Positions 1 through 10,245 of a DNA stretch of 64,000 nucleotides are shown piece after piece. The stretch is from Magnaporthiopsis rhizophila (lineage: Eukaryota; Ascomycota; Sordariomycetes; Magnaporthales; Magnaporthaceae). Every line of letters begins with the position of its first letter. Positions within the stretch are counted from its first letter, which is position 1. The notes under the pieces are model-generated. The model was not told the origin of the DNA and made no database searches. It saw only the letters and a program-made list of their open reading frames with translations. The position numbers and the translations under genes are program-made. The stretch covers positions 1-64,000 of the forward strand of contig PYSS01000160.1 of the NCBI GenBank assembly GCA_003049465.1. The letters are read 5' to 3'.

Positions 1-1779
1 CTTAAGAGGGGAACTAACTGCAGCGGGGTTGCGGAGGGCGTGCAGCGGCCGGCGTGCCCTCCAGGCGCCGCGGGGGCGACCCAGAGGGCAGCTAGCCACT
101 GTACGAGACACGCCGCCGCGGCCCCGACCGTCGCGCCCGCAGGGGCGCTTCAGAGGGAGCCACAGCGGCGCCGTGCTGCAGATCCGCGGTCGCATGCGCC
201 GTAAAGCACCTGCAACCACTGAACGCCGCGCCCCAACCGCCGAGATTGAGTGCCCTTCGTCGGTCTCCCGATTCCAGACCCTCTCTCTCATATACTCTCC
301 GACATCGGTACCGCGGGATTTGCGCGGGCGGGGGTTCCGGTGCCGCGGGTCAATTCCCGGAAAATTATTTTGAATGGGTTTTTTAAAAAATCGACCCACG
401 GCTACCAAACCCATCTCCGCGTTGGGCCGACAAATCTGACTTTGCCGTGGAGTGACACGACCCGCGACCCCGCACCACAACCGGCCGCCAGCCAGGCCGC
501 CGGCGGTGCGGTGGAGTGGCTCTTAGGGGTTGTTTAGGCCTGCAAAACGCCTGGGGCCACTGAAAATGCGCCTAGCCTGCTCCCGGGTCGGGAATCCAAA
601 AAAAGTCATCCCGACCTACCCTGCACCAACCTCGTGCGGTGGTAACGCGGTCGCCTGGGAATGACAACCTAGTTATAAAGGGTTATTTATAATAAGGAAA
701 CGCGTAAGCTTATAAAGAACATACCCAACTTATAATTTACAATTTAAAATTAAAAAGGTCGTTACTACATACCTTATACTTGTGTTACAAACAGGCCTTT
801 TGCTCTTCGGGTAAGGCACTTACAGGCGGTGTGGAGATTAAATCTCGTTGCGTAGGATTTGCTGTTTGTGGGGGCCATGCCTTTGGAGGTTGGTACAATT
901 CCGCCAACGTGGGGGTCGTGGTACGAAGGATTGAACGTACCAACGTCTTTACGCTTAAGCTAGGCTACGTAGCCGCCAGACTAAAATCCAGGAGTATCTT
1001 GCACGTAGTGGTGACCGTAGCCTCCTGATGGAGGTGGCGGCGGTCCTCTTCCTCCAGGAGGTCCGCCGGGGGGGTCTTCCGGGTAGCAGCCATCCTCTGA
1101 AGTCACGGCTCTGACTCTGCTGACGGCTTGGGGGCGTGGCGGAGATTCCTCGGAGCCAAAGTGTCCGCTTTCGTTTGGGCTGTAGAGCCTGAGCCTTGCC
1201 GGTTGTGAGCGGTAGAGTTGTATTGCCTGTGAGTCCGGTGCGGGTTGGCTTGCTGTTGTCCCTCGGCTGCAGCAAACGTTGGCCCTCGGTGCTGCGGGCG
1301 GCGGCACGACCGGGGGCGTGGGTGCTGTTATCGTCTGCACCGTTTCCTCCGTGGTGGTGACTGCTGGCGGTGCAATCGCCGGTCTAGCTGCGGTACGTCT
1401 CTAGGGTTAGAGGAGTTTTCTGTGGCCGGGCGCCACACAGCTTCCTGCTGAGCGAGTGCCGGCACCGTCGGCATTGGTGCCGTAGTAGCGGGTGCCGTCA
1501 TCGCAGGAGCCGACCGCCCCTGGTTCGCTGGATGTAATCGGTTTCCGCGAGCCGGGCACGGGTGAGCCTTCAATCGAGGCTCTCGGGATATCCGGGTTCA
1601 CGTATCCTGGCACCACCCAAAGGAGTTGTGAACGATAGGTTGGGTGGTTTGGGTCACTGGGTCCGGCTTGGGTCTCCCGCGCAACGGTCTCTGGGGCGGT
1701 AATCTCCAGTCCGAGACTTTATTGCTTGCAGTACGGAAGCCGCTCATGGCTACATACAATAACTCTGGTCCAAACACGA
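1..1779. other. No supportable gene; AT-rich patch at 680-780
   Basis: I see no recognisable family on either strand. Proline/serine-rich open frames on the minus strand around 980-1616 look like by-products of GC-rich composition. Bases 670-780 are clearly AT-rich against GC-rich surroundings, which fits a RIP-mutated or otherwise old insertion. Confidence 0.5.
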
Positions 1780-2115
1780 ACTCTACTTCCCCGTCGGCCC
1801 ACTCCCGCAAGCAGCGACCAAGGGGCTCGCCTCCCCCGCCCACGAAGCACCCGACCTCAACCAGCCCTCACCTTCGAAACCGGCGGCCCAGCCCCCACCT
1901 GCCCGGGCGCCATCGACGCCAAAGCCTCCCTCCTCGAGCTGGGCATCCTCCTCGAGCTCTGGCACCAGTCCTCTTTTGAAACCCGCCTGGCTGCAACCAG
2001 AGGGGGTACTACCAGCGCCTGGTGGCAGCGCTGGAGTGGCTGGACGACACGCCCGACGTGGATCCCATGCCGGAGCTGTATGGCGAAGCTGGCGGATTGG
2101 GAGGGTATAGGGTTT
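1780..2115 (+). pseudogene. C-terminal fragment of a DUF7580-like fungal protein
   Basis: Two frames together read like the end of a fungal DUF7580-type protein. The first, near 1870-1995, gives LTFETGG followed by ASLLELGILLELWHQSSFE, the 'index-of-activity helix' style ILxLGIxLLELW pattern of that family. After a one-base frame change near 2000-2010 it continues as YYQRLVAALEWLDDTPDVDP and ends at PELYGEA near 2085. No upstream kinase-like portion is visible, so this is a 5'-truncated, frameshifted relic. Family assignment is from memory of the motif and is tentative. Confidence 0.35.
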
Positions 2116-2172
2116 TGGGCAGGGGTGTGTGTGGACGTGATTGGGCCGTTAGAGAGGGGGTGTCAGGTGTGG

Positions 2173-2174
<2 letters not shown>

Positions 2175-2232
<58 letters not shown>
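2175..2232 (+). repeat. (GA)n microsatellite, about 29 units
   Basis: An uninterrupted GA dinucleotide run directly downstream of the DUF7580-like fragment. It gives the long RERERE and SLSLSL artefact translations seen in overlapping frames. Confidence 0.97.
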
Positions 2233-2238
<6 letters not shown>

Positions 2239-3090
2239 CCTATCGGGAGGTGAGGCTGGGTAAGGGGCTGGTTTGAGAGGTTTTACGAGGAGGACGAGTT
2301 CGTATTGCTTGTTCTGTTTTGTAATGCTGCGATCATGTGCGTGAGGCCGGCCAATGGTTACGGAAGCGGCGGAATGGCCTACCGACCCGGCTGCCATGCC
2401 CACACGCTGCCGGATCTGGGCTAAAGCGGGCAGGGGTTGCAAGGTCTTCTGGCAAGAAGGCCGGCCGATGCGGCCCCCGAAGGCAGATCGGACCTGAGAG
2501 GAACTGGCTGGTGGAAACGACGAGATTCTGTCTTGCCATGGCTGGTGCCGGGAGGGGGAGACGCATACGGACGGACCTAGGAAGGTGCCGCAGGGGAGCA
2601 CGCACCAACACCGCTTCGGCTAAGCCGCTCAGGGCGACCTCCGGCGACCCCGTGGACGTCCTGCGGCCGCTTCCCTTTTTCCGGGCCCTCTCCTTGCTGT
2701 CTCGGCAGTTGCATGATTGGCAGAGTTACAGACAGCCCGCCCGTGAGCCGATGCCTCGTTCCCCCCTCGCCACGCGTCACCCACGACCCCCACACTCCAT
2801 GGGAACCGCATATGATGAGGCGTTTCACGATCGAGCACATCCCTTGCGAGCCCGTTGGGATTGTTGAGCGGATAGGGGGTTGGAGGCTGGGTCCAGCCCC
2901 TTGCGAGTTCCGCAGTCGAGTCCGCCCTTCGCCATGCACGTCGATATATTCCGCTCGTTCCTCAAATGCTCCAGGAGGGGGACACTGTGTAGCTGAGAAA
3001 CAGGGGACCACCGCGAAGAGCCGCTGCCCGGCGAGACAGAAGAGCGACGGGACCACGAAGTGCAAGGGCAAGCCGGCTTCAACGTCAAGG
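2233..3090. other. No supportable gene
   Basis: GC-rich sequence with several overlapping open frames on both strands, none with a recognisable domain or intron structure. Confidence 0.5.
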
Positions 3091-3370
3091 ATGGCGAGGT
3101 ACAACGACGTGATAATCCTTCAGCTGAAGAGGGCAGGGACACTTTTGGTCCGCGATCGCCGAGCGGTTCCCAGGCTGCAATGCTGGGGCTATTCAGGTGG
3201 GGTATCAAACCAAGCTCAAAACTGCCGAGGAGTGGGAGGTGGAGGAGGTTTGCCGCAAGAACTGGCGGGATGACGGCGGCCGGAATCTGCCCGCGAAGTG
3301 GAAGGGCGGAGAAGAGACACAGGAGCCGCCTTACGAGAACACGGCGCAGACGAAGGCGCCCGACCGGTAG
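3091..3370 (+). pseudogene. Relic of a Myb/SANT plus chromodomain protein
   Basis: From the ATG at 3091 one frame reads a Myb-type helix (DVIILQLKRAG). After a one-base shift near 3145 the next frame continues FWSAIAERFPGCNAGAIQV and YQTKLK, which is the recognition half of a SANT/Myb domain (W..IA..FPGR..GAIQ.RY..KLK). It runs directly into EEWEVEEVC and then KWKGGEETQEPPYEN, the chromodomain core (E.EVE.I ... KWKG ... TWEP.EN) with the aromatic W of TWEP changed to Q. It ends at TAG 3368-3370. The combination is known from small fungal nuclear proteins. The frameshift and altered aromatic cage make it a decayed copy. Confidence 0.5.
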
Positions 3371-3860
3371 CGCCCGACCGGTACGAGCGTCTTTACGGGC
3401 GGGTTATTGCAGCTACCGTGTATGCTCTCTCAAGGTTTTGCCTTGGTTTCGTGAATTCATGGCTTGTGTTAGCCCACAGCCCCGAAACCCACAGCGCCAG
3501 TGCCCTTCCGGCTCCCCGGCCGATGTCGTCGAGGTCCTCGCCGCAGCCGTGTCGCTCGGTCCAGGAAGGACGTCACGTGACTAGGCAGCACCCTGGCTAG
3601 CGCGTGTTAGTTGCGCATGCATAGTATCTAACCCGTGACCCCTCCTGGGCGTTGTGACCTACTGGCCGTGACAAAAACAGGCGAAAACGAAAAGTGCGGG
3701 GATTTTAGCTAAATAGGCCGGATGTGGCCCCATGGGGGTCTACCATGTGAACGACGTGAATGGCAAGATTAAGGAATTACATGTAGGCCGAAGGAGCTCC
3801 TGCCTGAGCTGCCAAAATCATCAGTACGTTAAACTCTTCCCCCAGTATCTCCGTCAAATA
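3371..3860. other. Intergenic, no gene seen
   Basis: Contains a repeated 'cgcccgaccggta' motif just at its left border (about 3357-3384) and then unique sequence up to the end of the AT-hook gene. Confidence 0.5.
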
Positions 3861-4994
3861 TCACCACCGGCTGCCTCCCCAACGGCTGACGCGTTCGTGC
3901 TCGTACTGCTCCTCCGAGTACTCGGCCCACCGTGTAGGCGAAACCGAAGGGTCGCCGGTCGACGTTTTGGTGCCCATCAGCTTGCAACCGCCAGCAAAGT
4001 TGAGATTAACTTGACGGGTGAATTTCTCGAACATGGAGTTGGTGAACTTGATCTCGCCCCACGAGTCCGACTGGATCCGGCCCTCGCCGGTTTCGCGGCC
4101 GCGCCAGCAGAGATGATATTTGAGAGGAGGAGGAGCCTCTGCTTTTGCTGCGGTTGTCGCCTTGGCACGCTTCTTGCCAGATTTTGCCGTTCCGGCGGGT
4201 ACTTCATCCTCGCCCTCACTCTTGTCCTCGTCCTCGCTGTCGTCGTCCCCCACGCCATACTTGTTCCGGCTATAATTGTTTTCCTTGTCGATCTGGCGAC
4301 TGTACCCCGAGATGGCTTCCTTGTCGGTCGAGATGAACATGACGCCCTCGAGGACGCCAAAGTCGAACTCACCGACGTAGACGCCATCCTGGTCCGTTGT
4401 GCTAATGCAGAGGCTTAGGCCGTTTTCGCATTCGCTCGGCCACTCCTGCTCGATGCCCGGGCATTTGACCTCGTATGAGCCCACGATGGATCCGGCGGGG
4501 GTCTTTTTTTGACGCTTGCTACTTGCAGGAGCCGCAGCAGCAGCAGCCTTGCGTTTGCTCCCTGTCGTCTTAGCTGGAGCCTTCTCGGTCTTCCTGGGTC
4601 GTCCGCGCGTCTTGCCAGTGGCTGTACCACTCGCCGCAGCGCCAGCCTTGGGCTTTGCACAGCCCTTGGCCACGGCCTTGACGGCCGGTGATTGCTTTAC
4701 CGGCGAAACTGATGCATTGACAGGTCTGACGCGGCTTTTGGCAGGAGTACCACCACCAGCGGAAGTGCCGTTCCAGATGTCCTTTTTGCCCCAGCCAATG
4801 GCAAGCGCGTCATTGGCGGGGAAGAACTTGACGTCGAGGCCGGGGACGGGCGCGGCCGCGGCCTGGAGCGCGGCCTTCGTGACCTCGCTCAGGCCGCAGA
4901 GGAGCGTGGTGTAAGGGGACTTCTCGGGAGCATCGGCAAAGCGCTTCTTGATGAAGAGCTCCGGGTTGTTTCGAGCATGCTCCTCGTCGCTCAT
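3861..4994 (-). CDS. AT-hook-containing nuclear protein of unknown function
   Basis: Single-exon gene of 377 residues starting at the ATG complementary to 4992-4994 and ending TGA at 3861-3863. Residues 1-75 (NPELFIKKRF ... AIGWGKKDIWNG) look folded. Residues 80-165 are a low-complexity Ala/Lys/Pro linker with a perfect AT-hook core KTRGRPRK, followed by basic KRKAAA and KRQKK stretches that would serve as nuclear localisation signals. Residues 165-240 and 300-377 form a second conserved-looking part (SYEVKCPGIEQEW, YHLCWRGRETGEG) split by an acidic, lysine-rich insert (DDDSEDEDKSEGEDE). A DNA-binding or chromatin role follows from the AT-hook and is otherwise inferred. I do not recognise the C-terminal family. 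Length and intact frame argue for a real gene. Confidence 0.8.
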   Translation of the reverse strand: MSDEEHARNNPELFIKKRFADAPEKSPYTTLLCGLSEVTKAALQAAAAPVPGLDVKFFPANDALAIGWGKKDIWNGTSAGGGTPAKSRVRPVNASVSPVKQSPAVKAVAKGCAKPKAGAAASGTATGKTRGRPRKTEKAPAKTTGSKRKAAAAAAPASSKRQKKTPAGSIVGSYEVKCPGIEQEWPSECENGLSLCISTTDQDGVYVGEFDFGVLEGVMFISTDKEAISGYSRQIDKENNYSRNKYGVGDDDSEDEDKSEGEDEVPAGTAKSGKKRAKATTAAKAEAPPPLKYHLCWRGRETGEGRIQSDSWGEIKFTNSMFEKFTRQVNLNFAGGCKLMGTKTSTGDPSVSPTRWAEYSEEQYEHERVSRWGGSRW

Positions 4995-5861
4995 GCCTCT
5001 CGCTGCCGCCGACTTTGGGACATATCCTGTTTCCGTGATTTGAATCTAGTAACGGGCGCGACGTGCCTCTAGATGATATTTCTGAGGTCTGGACAGGTTT
5101 GGCACAACAAGTTCGCTGGAGGCCGAGGGAAAGAGAAGAAGAGAGGGAGCCCGACGGGTTTACAGGAGTGGGGCCAATTTCAGCATCCACAGGCGCAAAA
5201 TCCCCACTTAATTTTTCGCGGACGTGTTACAGAAGGCAATCTATCCGACAGGTGCAACGCACAATTTTGACGAGCGGTTCAGCCAAGGAAGTTGGGTATG
5301 CAGCCGCCGGTGAGCAGGTTTTCGCCGTGCAGTATCGTAAAATTCATTTTTCGCGGTTTTTAACCCAGAAAATTAATAAAGCCTACCTTGAAAAGGCAAT
5401 CGCTGGAATCATATATATCCACCCAGGCCGGAGAGGATCCCGATGAGGTGGTTGATGCGGAGGTTGCTGGAGCCGTTACCCTGCTAGACTTGCTGGGCAC
5501 GTATGAGAGTATCGATTTGGATGGAGAGCAGGTACTGTATCGGGTAAAAGAAGGGGATGGATGAAGTGATTGTATAATGATATGCGGGGAAATTGACTTC
5601 CGCCCCTTCCCACCTCCTATCTAGCGAACAGCGACCTGATTTCTCTCCAAATATGCGGCCGTCGCTGTGTCGGAAAGTTGCACCTCTTTTCAATCGAAGA
5701 AAAGAGGGTTTCTGTTAGAGGAGGCCTGATCCTAATTCTGATGTCGGCCGTCTTGCAGTCGGCTTTCTGAGCAGCGGGGAGCGGGGATGCAACTAGCCAG
5801 CTCGTGCCAAGATCGCTCCAAGTCTTCCAAGTCCTGACAAGACCCTCACAGCGCGGGGACC
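4995..5861. other. Intergenic; promoter of the AT-hook gene, AT-rich repeats
   Basis: Holds the 5' flank of the minus-strand AT-hook gene. Bases 5205-5225 and 5340-5360 share a 'tttttcgcgg' motif in AT-rich context, possibly pieces of an old LTR next to the Gypsy relic. No gene is seen. Confidence 0.4.
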
Positions 5862-6709
5862 TTGAAACCCCACGCCTCTGCTCGGAACCGGATCCAAGGC
5901 ATTGGCGAGGAAAACGCACTGTACGACAAAGTCCCCGAATGGGTGCAGGTCATTTGTGCGATGCCCCAACCGCACCACGAGGTATCTACAAACTGGAGGA
6001 CCCATGCAGAAGGGCCGTATGGCTCGACGCAGTCCCAACAGTGGACATGGGCCGACTTTGTCGACTACCTGGAGAAGGGACAAATAGACCCAGCCGTCCA
6101 AATCCACCGGAGTTGGATCACCCACAAACAGCTACACCAGGGGTATCATGAATCTCCAGTCTCTTTCCTCACCAAGTGGCAGGTGTCGCCCAGAAGATCG
6201 AGCCTGAGACCTGTTGGACGGATCCTCAACAACTATCTCGGCTTTCAAGAGAGTTCTCCTTTCACTTGCAAGATTGGCTGCAAGACGAGTTGGTGCCAGA
6301 CGTGCAGGCCAACTGGGATACCCCCCGGGACGTTGGCAACGCAAGCAGTGGGAAGCTCTGCCTACGAGGTTCGACTGCCAGCCAAGCATAGTCGACTACA
6401 CAACGTCTTCGCTTTGTTGGAGCCGTGGGGCGATTTCAGGCCTCGGGTTTCTAACTCCACCCTCCCAAACCTGGAGGAGGAAACCGAGGAGTGGGAAGTA
6501 GAAGACGTGGTCGACATGCAAGAGCAAGACAGATCCCGCTCTTTCTGGTGAAATGGGCAGGATGGCCCGCCGGATACAATAATTTGGAAGCCGAAAAATA
6601 TCTAGGCAATGCAAGTCGGTTGGTTAAAAGCTACCTAAAGAAGAAACGTAAAACACACCGCAAATGGGATGACCCTCTGCCGAGGTCAGAAGAGAGGGGG
6701 AGTGTGTGA
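5862..6709 (+). mobile_element. Deleted Ty3/Gypsy retrotransposon relic (gag fused to chromodomain)
   Basis: The first half (about 5900-6240) reads like a capsid region: WTWADFVDYLEKGQIDPAVQ, then SPVSFLTKWQ, and in the next frame a helix-rich stretch (about 6180-6390). The second half carries an integrase-type C-terminal chromodomain: EEWEVEDVVD near 6488, a frame change near 6520, then FLVKWAGWPAGYNN and AEKYLGNASRLVKSYLKKK to TGA at 6707. Protease, reverse transcriptase, RNase H and the integrase core are all missing, so an internal deletion joined the two ends of an element. The GAGAGGGGGAGTGTG stretch right after is the purine-rich type of sequence that precedes a 3' LTR. No LTR pair is visible. 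Confidence 0.45.
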
Positions 6710-6744
6710 AAAGGGCAGACCTGCGTACAGGCGCAAAGGAGCGG

Positions 6745-8234
6745 TTACTCCATCTCCGACGACCACACCTCTAAGGAGGACTCCTCCTCCTCTTCCTCGT
6801 TCTCCTCGCCATATCCCTCCGGGAACGGAACAACCGGGGTGCCTGCAAACTGGTATGGAAGCGGCGTACCGTCAGGGTACACTTCCATCGTTCGACCGGC
6901 AGGGCGCCCGCCAGCTTCCTCCTCGGACTCATCCTCGCCAGAATCACCCTCTTCCGAATCAGCCTCTTCCCCCATCCTCGGGCTCGTACGGGACAAGCCG
7001 GCCATCGACGAACGTGAACAGATTCCTTCTAGGGCCACCACCGACCACCTTCTCGGCACCGTCGTCCGAATCGCTTTCCTCGAGAAGCTCGTCCGGAACC
7101 TCTACCCAGGGAACCGCGGGCTGGAGGAGACGAAGGCGAACATTCGGATCGGCCGCCCTACCGGGATCGATGTTGTAAAACGGCAGCAGACGCGTCACAT
7201 AGTTGGCGCGAGACATGACCGAGCCCCGGTTTCGAATGGCAGGCTGGCCCATCCGAACCAAATCCTCGTTAACCTCGGCCAGCTCAGAAGCAGTGGCATG
7301 GCGAGTGTGCACTTCCGGGTACGGCGCGAACACGCCTCCGTCGGCGATAAGCTGACCGTGCCGAACGCCGACAAGCACATCCCGAGGGGAGGGGAGGAAG
7401 TACGTGTCGTGGTCGCACTCCCACGGAACGTTAGGATTATCCGACAAAGTCAGAACCACTGACCCGGCGGGGGACCGTCCGCCGTCGACAGCCGAGTAAA
7501 GCAGACCGTGACGAGCCGCAGGATGGGTGGTGACGGAAGAACCCCAAAGGTTTTCCCATAAGAAGAGATTGCGCATGGCCCAAGTGCGCATGACGGCGAT
7601 CGCAGGGGATGGTTGCCCACCATGCACCCACCAGGCCGCCTCCATTAGGCCAGGGTCCACGTTGAAGGGATACCCGCGAGGCCTAGGGAAACATTAATTA
7701 CCCCGAAAGAGACGACATCTGGGAAAGAGGGAAAACTCACAGAGGACGACAAACCCAACCACGACAGGAACACTGGAAGCAACGACTTGCTTCCGTGAGG
7801 CCGACAGCACACACCAAGTCATGCTCGGTGTGCTCCCCACCTCGGAGAAGGTCGGCAACGTAGCAATTTCCACAGGGGAAACTGCGACGATCCTCGAAAT
7901 AGTCTGCTGGAGAGACGGGGACAGCTTGAATCCGTCGACGATCCTCCTCCGCAAGAAGACGCAAGGCAAGACGCTGCTGGTCGCCGGCGAAGTCGGTGAG
8001 GTCGCAAAGCCTCCGAGAAACACCGGCGGGATATGCAGGCAGCGGAGGCGGCGGAGAAGCCCCAGCTGGAGCTACGCCCGGAAGAGGAATGGAAGGACGA
8101 AAGGGAATCGGCGTGGGAGCGCCGTACCGATTCGGGCCGTGGGAGTTCCGCTCAGCGACGCGGGCTTGCTCGGCAGCGCTGAGACCGAAAAGACGGCGGC
8201 GGAACGCCTCATTATCATCGTGATCGTAAGACAT
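6745..8234 (-). CDS. Cys/His-cluster protein of an unnamed fungal repeat-associated family, copy 1
   Basis: ATG at 8232-8234. Exon 1 is 7741-8234, intron 7683-7740 (58 bases, GTGAGT...CTAG), exon 2 from 7682 leftwards. The N-terminus is disordered, then comes a metal-binding-like cluster: FPCGNC, ten residues, HTEH, DLVC, nine residues, CFQCSC and a last Cys. Exon 2 encodes a globular part (LMEAAWWVHGG, LFLWENLWGSSVTTHPAARHGL, YEVHTRHA-like) and an acidic tail (EEADSEEGDSGEDESEEEA). A run of five C at 6969-6973 puts the acidic tail one base out of frame. Without the shift the protein stops soon after PYEPEDGGRG; with it the frame reaches TGA at 6745. This could be an assembly indel or an early pseudogene. 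A diverged copy lies at 38340-39491. I do not know a named family. DNA or RNA binding is only a guess from the cluster. Confidence 0.55.
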
Positions 8235-8950
8235 GATGCTGATGAAAGTTAGCGCACGCTCGAGACGAGCGTACCGGAGGGGAGGACGAGAACAGGCATC
8301 CACATACAAGAGCGCAACCGCGGTAGGAAGAGCGGACCGCAGAGAAGGAAAAGCGCGACTGCAGAGCTAGAAGAAGGCGATCGCAGCCGAAAAGCGTGAG
8401 GAAGCGCCGCGAGAGAGTCGCCCGGAGGCGGAAGCGCGAGAGGCAGAGACGAAGATGCAGGATCGCGCGAGCCGTTAAGCAAGCACAGAGAGCAGAGCAG
8501 CAGGAACAATAACCGCGAGCGTTGTGGTTGTTGTTGGTTGTTGTCGTGGTTGTGGGAAAGGAAGGACGGGCAGAAGCCGTAGTGGCCGGAAGGGTAGTAA
8601 AGGACTGGTCACCGGACGCGCCTGCCCGCGCCGTCGCACAACCCTCCTGCCCCACATGGCCAGCCCCACTAAAAATCACCCCGACCTCGCCAACGAGTTC
8701 AGAGTGAGGCTATTCCCAACACCTCTTGAACACCAACCACTCACCCGCAATGGCGAGGGCGTCAACAAACCTGGCCACCTCGCATCAAACCCTCACCTAA
8801 CGGTCCCTGCCGATGGGCATTGCCGAGACATTAGCGCCTTAAAGGGATGATAAGGGGATAGTGTAAGGAGGCCCAAACGCCGGCTGAGAAAGACAATAAC
8901 ACAACCGGCCACACCATAAGAGGCATTCGTTAAGCCTTTAAACACGGCAC
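8235..8950. other. Upstream region of the Cys/His-cluster gene
   Basis: Contains a GTT/GTC trinucleotide-rich patch (8520-8560) and pyrimidine/purine-biased DNA on the 5' side of the minus-strand gene. No gene is seen. Confidence 0.5.
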
Positions 8951-9712
8951 CCGTACTCGTCAAACCCCGAATACCATTTTGCCTTTGAGCTCGAACAAAC
9001 TTGGAAGGACGCAAACCACGGGGCCGGCGACATTAACAACGACAGTGACAACGAGAGCCATGACGAGAACGCGAATCCGCAGGCAAGGAATCCGCAGGCA
9101 AGTGCCCCCGTGATCCGTGGCCGTGGCCGAACCGGTGACGGCGACGATCTCGCCGCGGCCACGGTGGGATACCCAGCGACGACGATCCCGTCTAGGGCCT
9201 GGATGGGGCCACGCATGGCATCCACAGCCTGGATCCTCGGTTCGTGCACGAGAAACGGGCCTGTCATGTTTTTGGCTACAACGGCCTGCAGCCTGGCGAT
9301 TGGTGGCCGCTGCAAAAGGCGGCTCTTTACCAAAGCGCATACGGCAGTGCCGTAGGTGGCATCGCGGGCCGGCGAGGCGAGGGGGCGTACTCGATCGTGG
9401 TCGGCTCGTCGGAGTACGACGACCTCGACAGAGACGAGGGCAACACCATCTGGTACTCGGGATCCCACAGCCACGACAACAGGAACCGCGTGGAACCCAC
9501 CGACTCCAACGCGACCAAGCTGCTCCTCCACTAGCTGGAGCGGAGCGATCGACCGGTCCGCGTGCTGCGCAGAAAGAACGACAACCATTGGGCACCCGCG
9601 TTCGGCATCCGCTACGCCGTGGGTTGCCGCATGGCCAAAAACAAGCTGGGAAACGTGTACTGCCAGTTTCAGCTTGAGCGGTTGGCCAGTCGCTGGCCAG
9701 CCGCTGGCTAGT
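8951..9712 (+). pseudogene. Decayed SRA-YDG domain protein gene
   Basis: An N-terminal piece (8951-9110) reads YHFAFELEQTWKDANHG then an acidic Asn/Asp-rich stretch. After a frame change (9120-9180) the SRA-YDG domain follows: HGIHSLDPRF, CHVFGYNGLQPGDWWP, SAVGGIAGRRGEGAYSIVVG, EYDDLDRDEGNTIWYSGS and, after a stop, RPVRVLRRK ... WAPAFGIRYAVG ... GNVYCQFQLERL. This matches the fungal order G-x-GAYSIVV ... DxGxxIWYSGS ... PVRVLR ... R-Y-x-V. In-frame TAG codons at 9193-9195 and 9535-9537 and a final TAG at 9710-9712 break it. SRA domains bind hemimethylated or modified cytosine in UHRF1 and related proteins; fungal stand-alone copies are of unknown role. The domain call is firm, and the gene is not intact. 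Confidence 0.75.
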
Positions 9713-9780
9713 GGTTGGATATCGACCGTCGATTGCACCGCGACCGATAAGCACCCCAAAAAAAAACCCCCCCTGGATTT

Positions 9781-10245
9781 TCGAACCAGTTCCGGATAGT
9801 TCCCCATGTAATTAGTAAAACGCCGCAAACCCCAGCCGCGAATGGCAGCAAAGCGCCCACCGTGGACGAAGCAAAACTGACGCAAGCGGCCACTTCCCAG
9901 CCCATTCTTATTAAGGAAGAATGCGGCCTTGTCAAGGCCCTTCGAGATCCCGACCGATACCTGTGATGTCTCTCGCAGAAAATGGTCGAGCAACGGCCTT
10001 GAGTTGCCTTTGACGACATTTACAACTCGTTGAAATACACCCGCGCCGCCCACAACGCCTCCCCGCCTTCGCCGACCCAAGCCGCCCAAAAGGGCGCCTA
10101 CAAAGCCGGGTGTCAGACGAATTCGGAAAACGTCCGCAGCTTTGGAATGAATCACTTCTGATTTCCCAGCTTCTCACAGGACAGGGACTACAACACGTTC
10201 ATTTTCGACCTCGTTCGCGTCAACCCTTCACGCTACAAAAACTGA
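9781..10245 (+). pseudogene. Unknown coding relic with three in-frame TGA codons
   Basis: One frame stays protein-like for about 155 codons: APTVDEAKLTQAATSQPILI, ECGLVKALRDPDRYL, stop, KMVEQRP, stop, VAFDDIYNSLKYTRAAHNAS, GAYKAGCQTNSENV, SFGMNHF, stop, SQDRDYNTFIFDLVRVNPSR, final TGA at 10243-10245. Three TGA codons (9961-10140) interrupt it. It follows the SRA-YDG relic in the same orientation and might be its 3' part or a separate gene. I do not recognise the family. Confidence 0.35.

Noticed and set aside
640..672. tRNA-like string (ggtggtaacgcggtcgcctggg)
   Set aside because: Lacks a complete cloverleaf, a T-loop GTTCRANNC and an acceptor pair.
981..1340. Proline-rich minus-strand frame resembling a gag linker
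   Set aside because: No capsid, zinc knuckle or adjacent pol motif; composition alone is insufficient.
8938..10155. Minus-strand open frame of about 405 codons
   Set aside because: It is the shadow of the SRA-YDG relic and following frame on the plus strand, where the recognisable domain lies.
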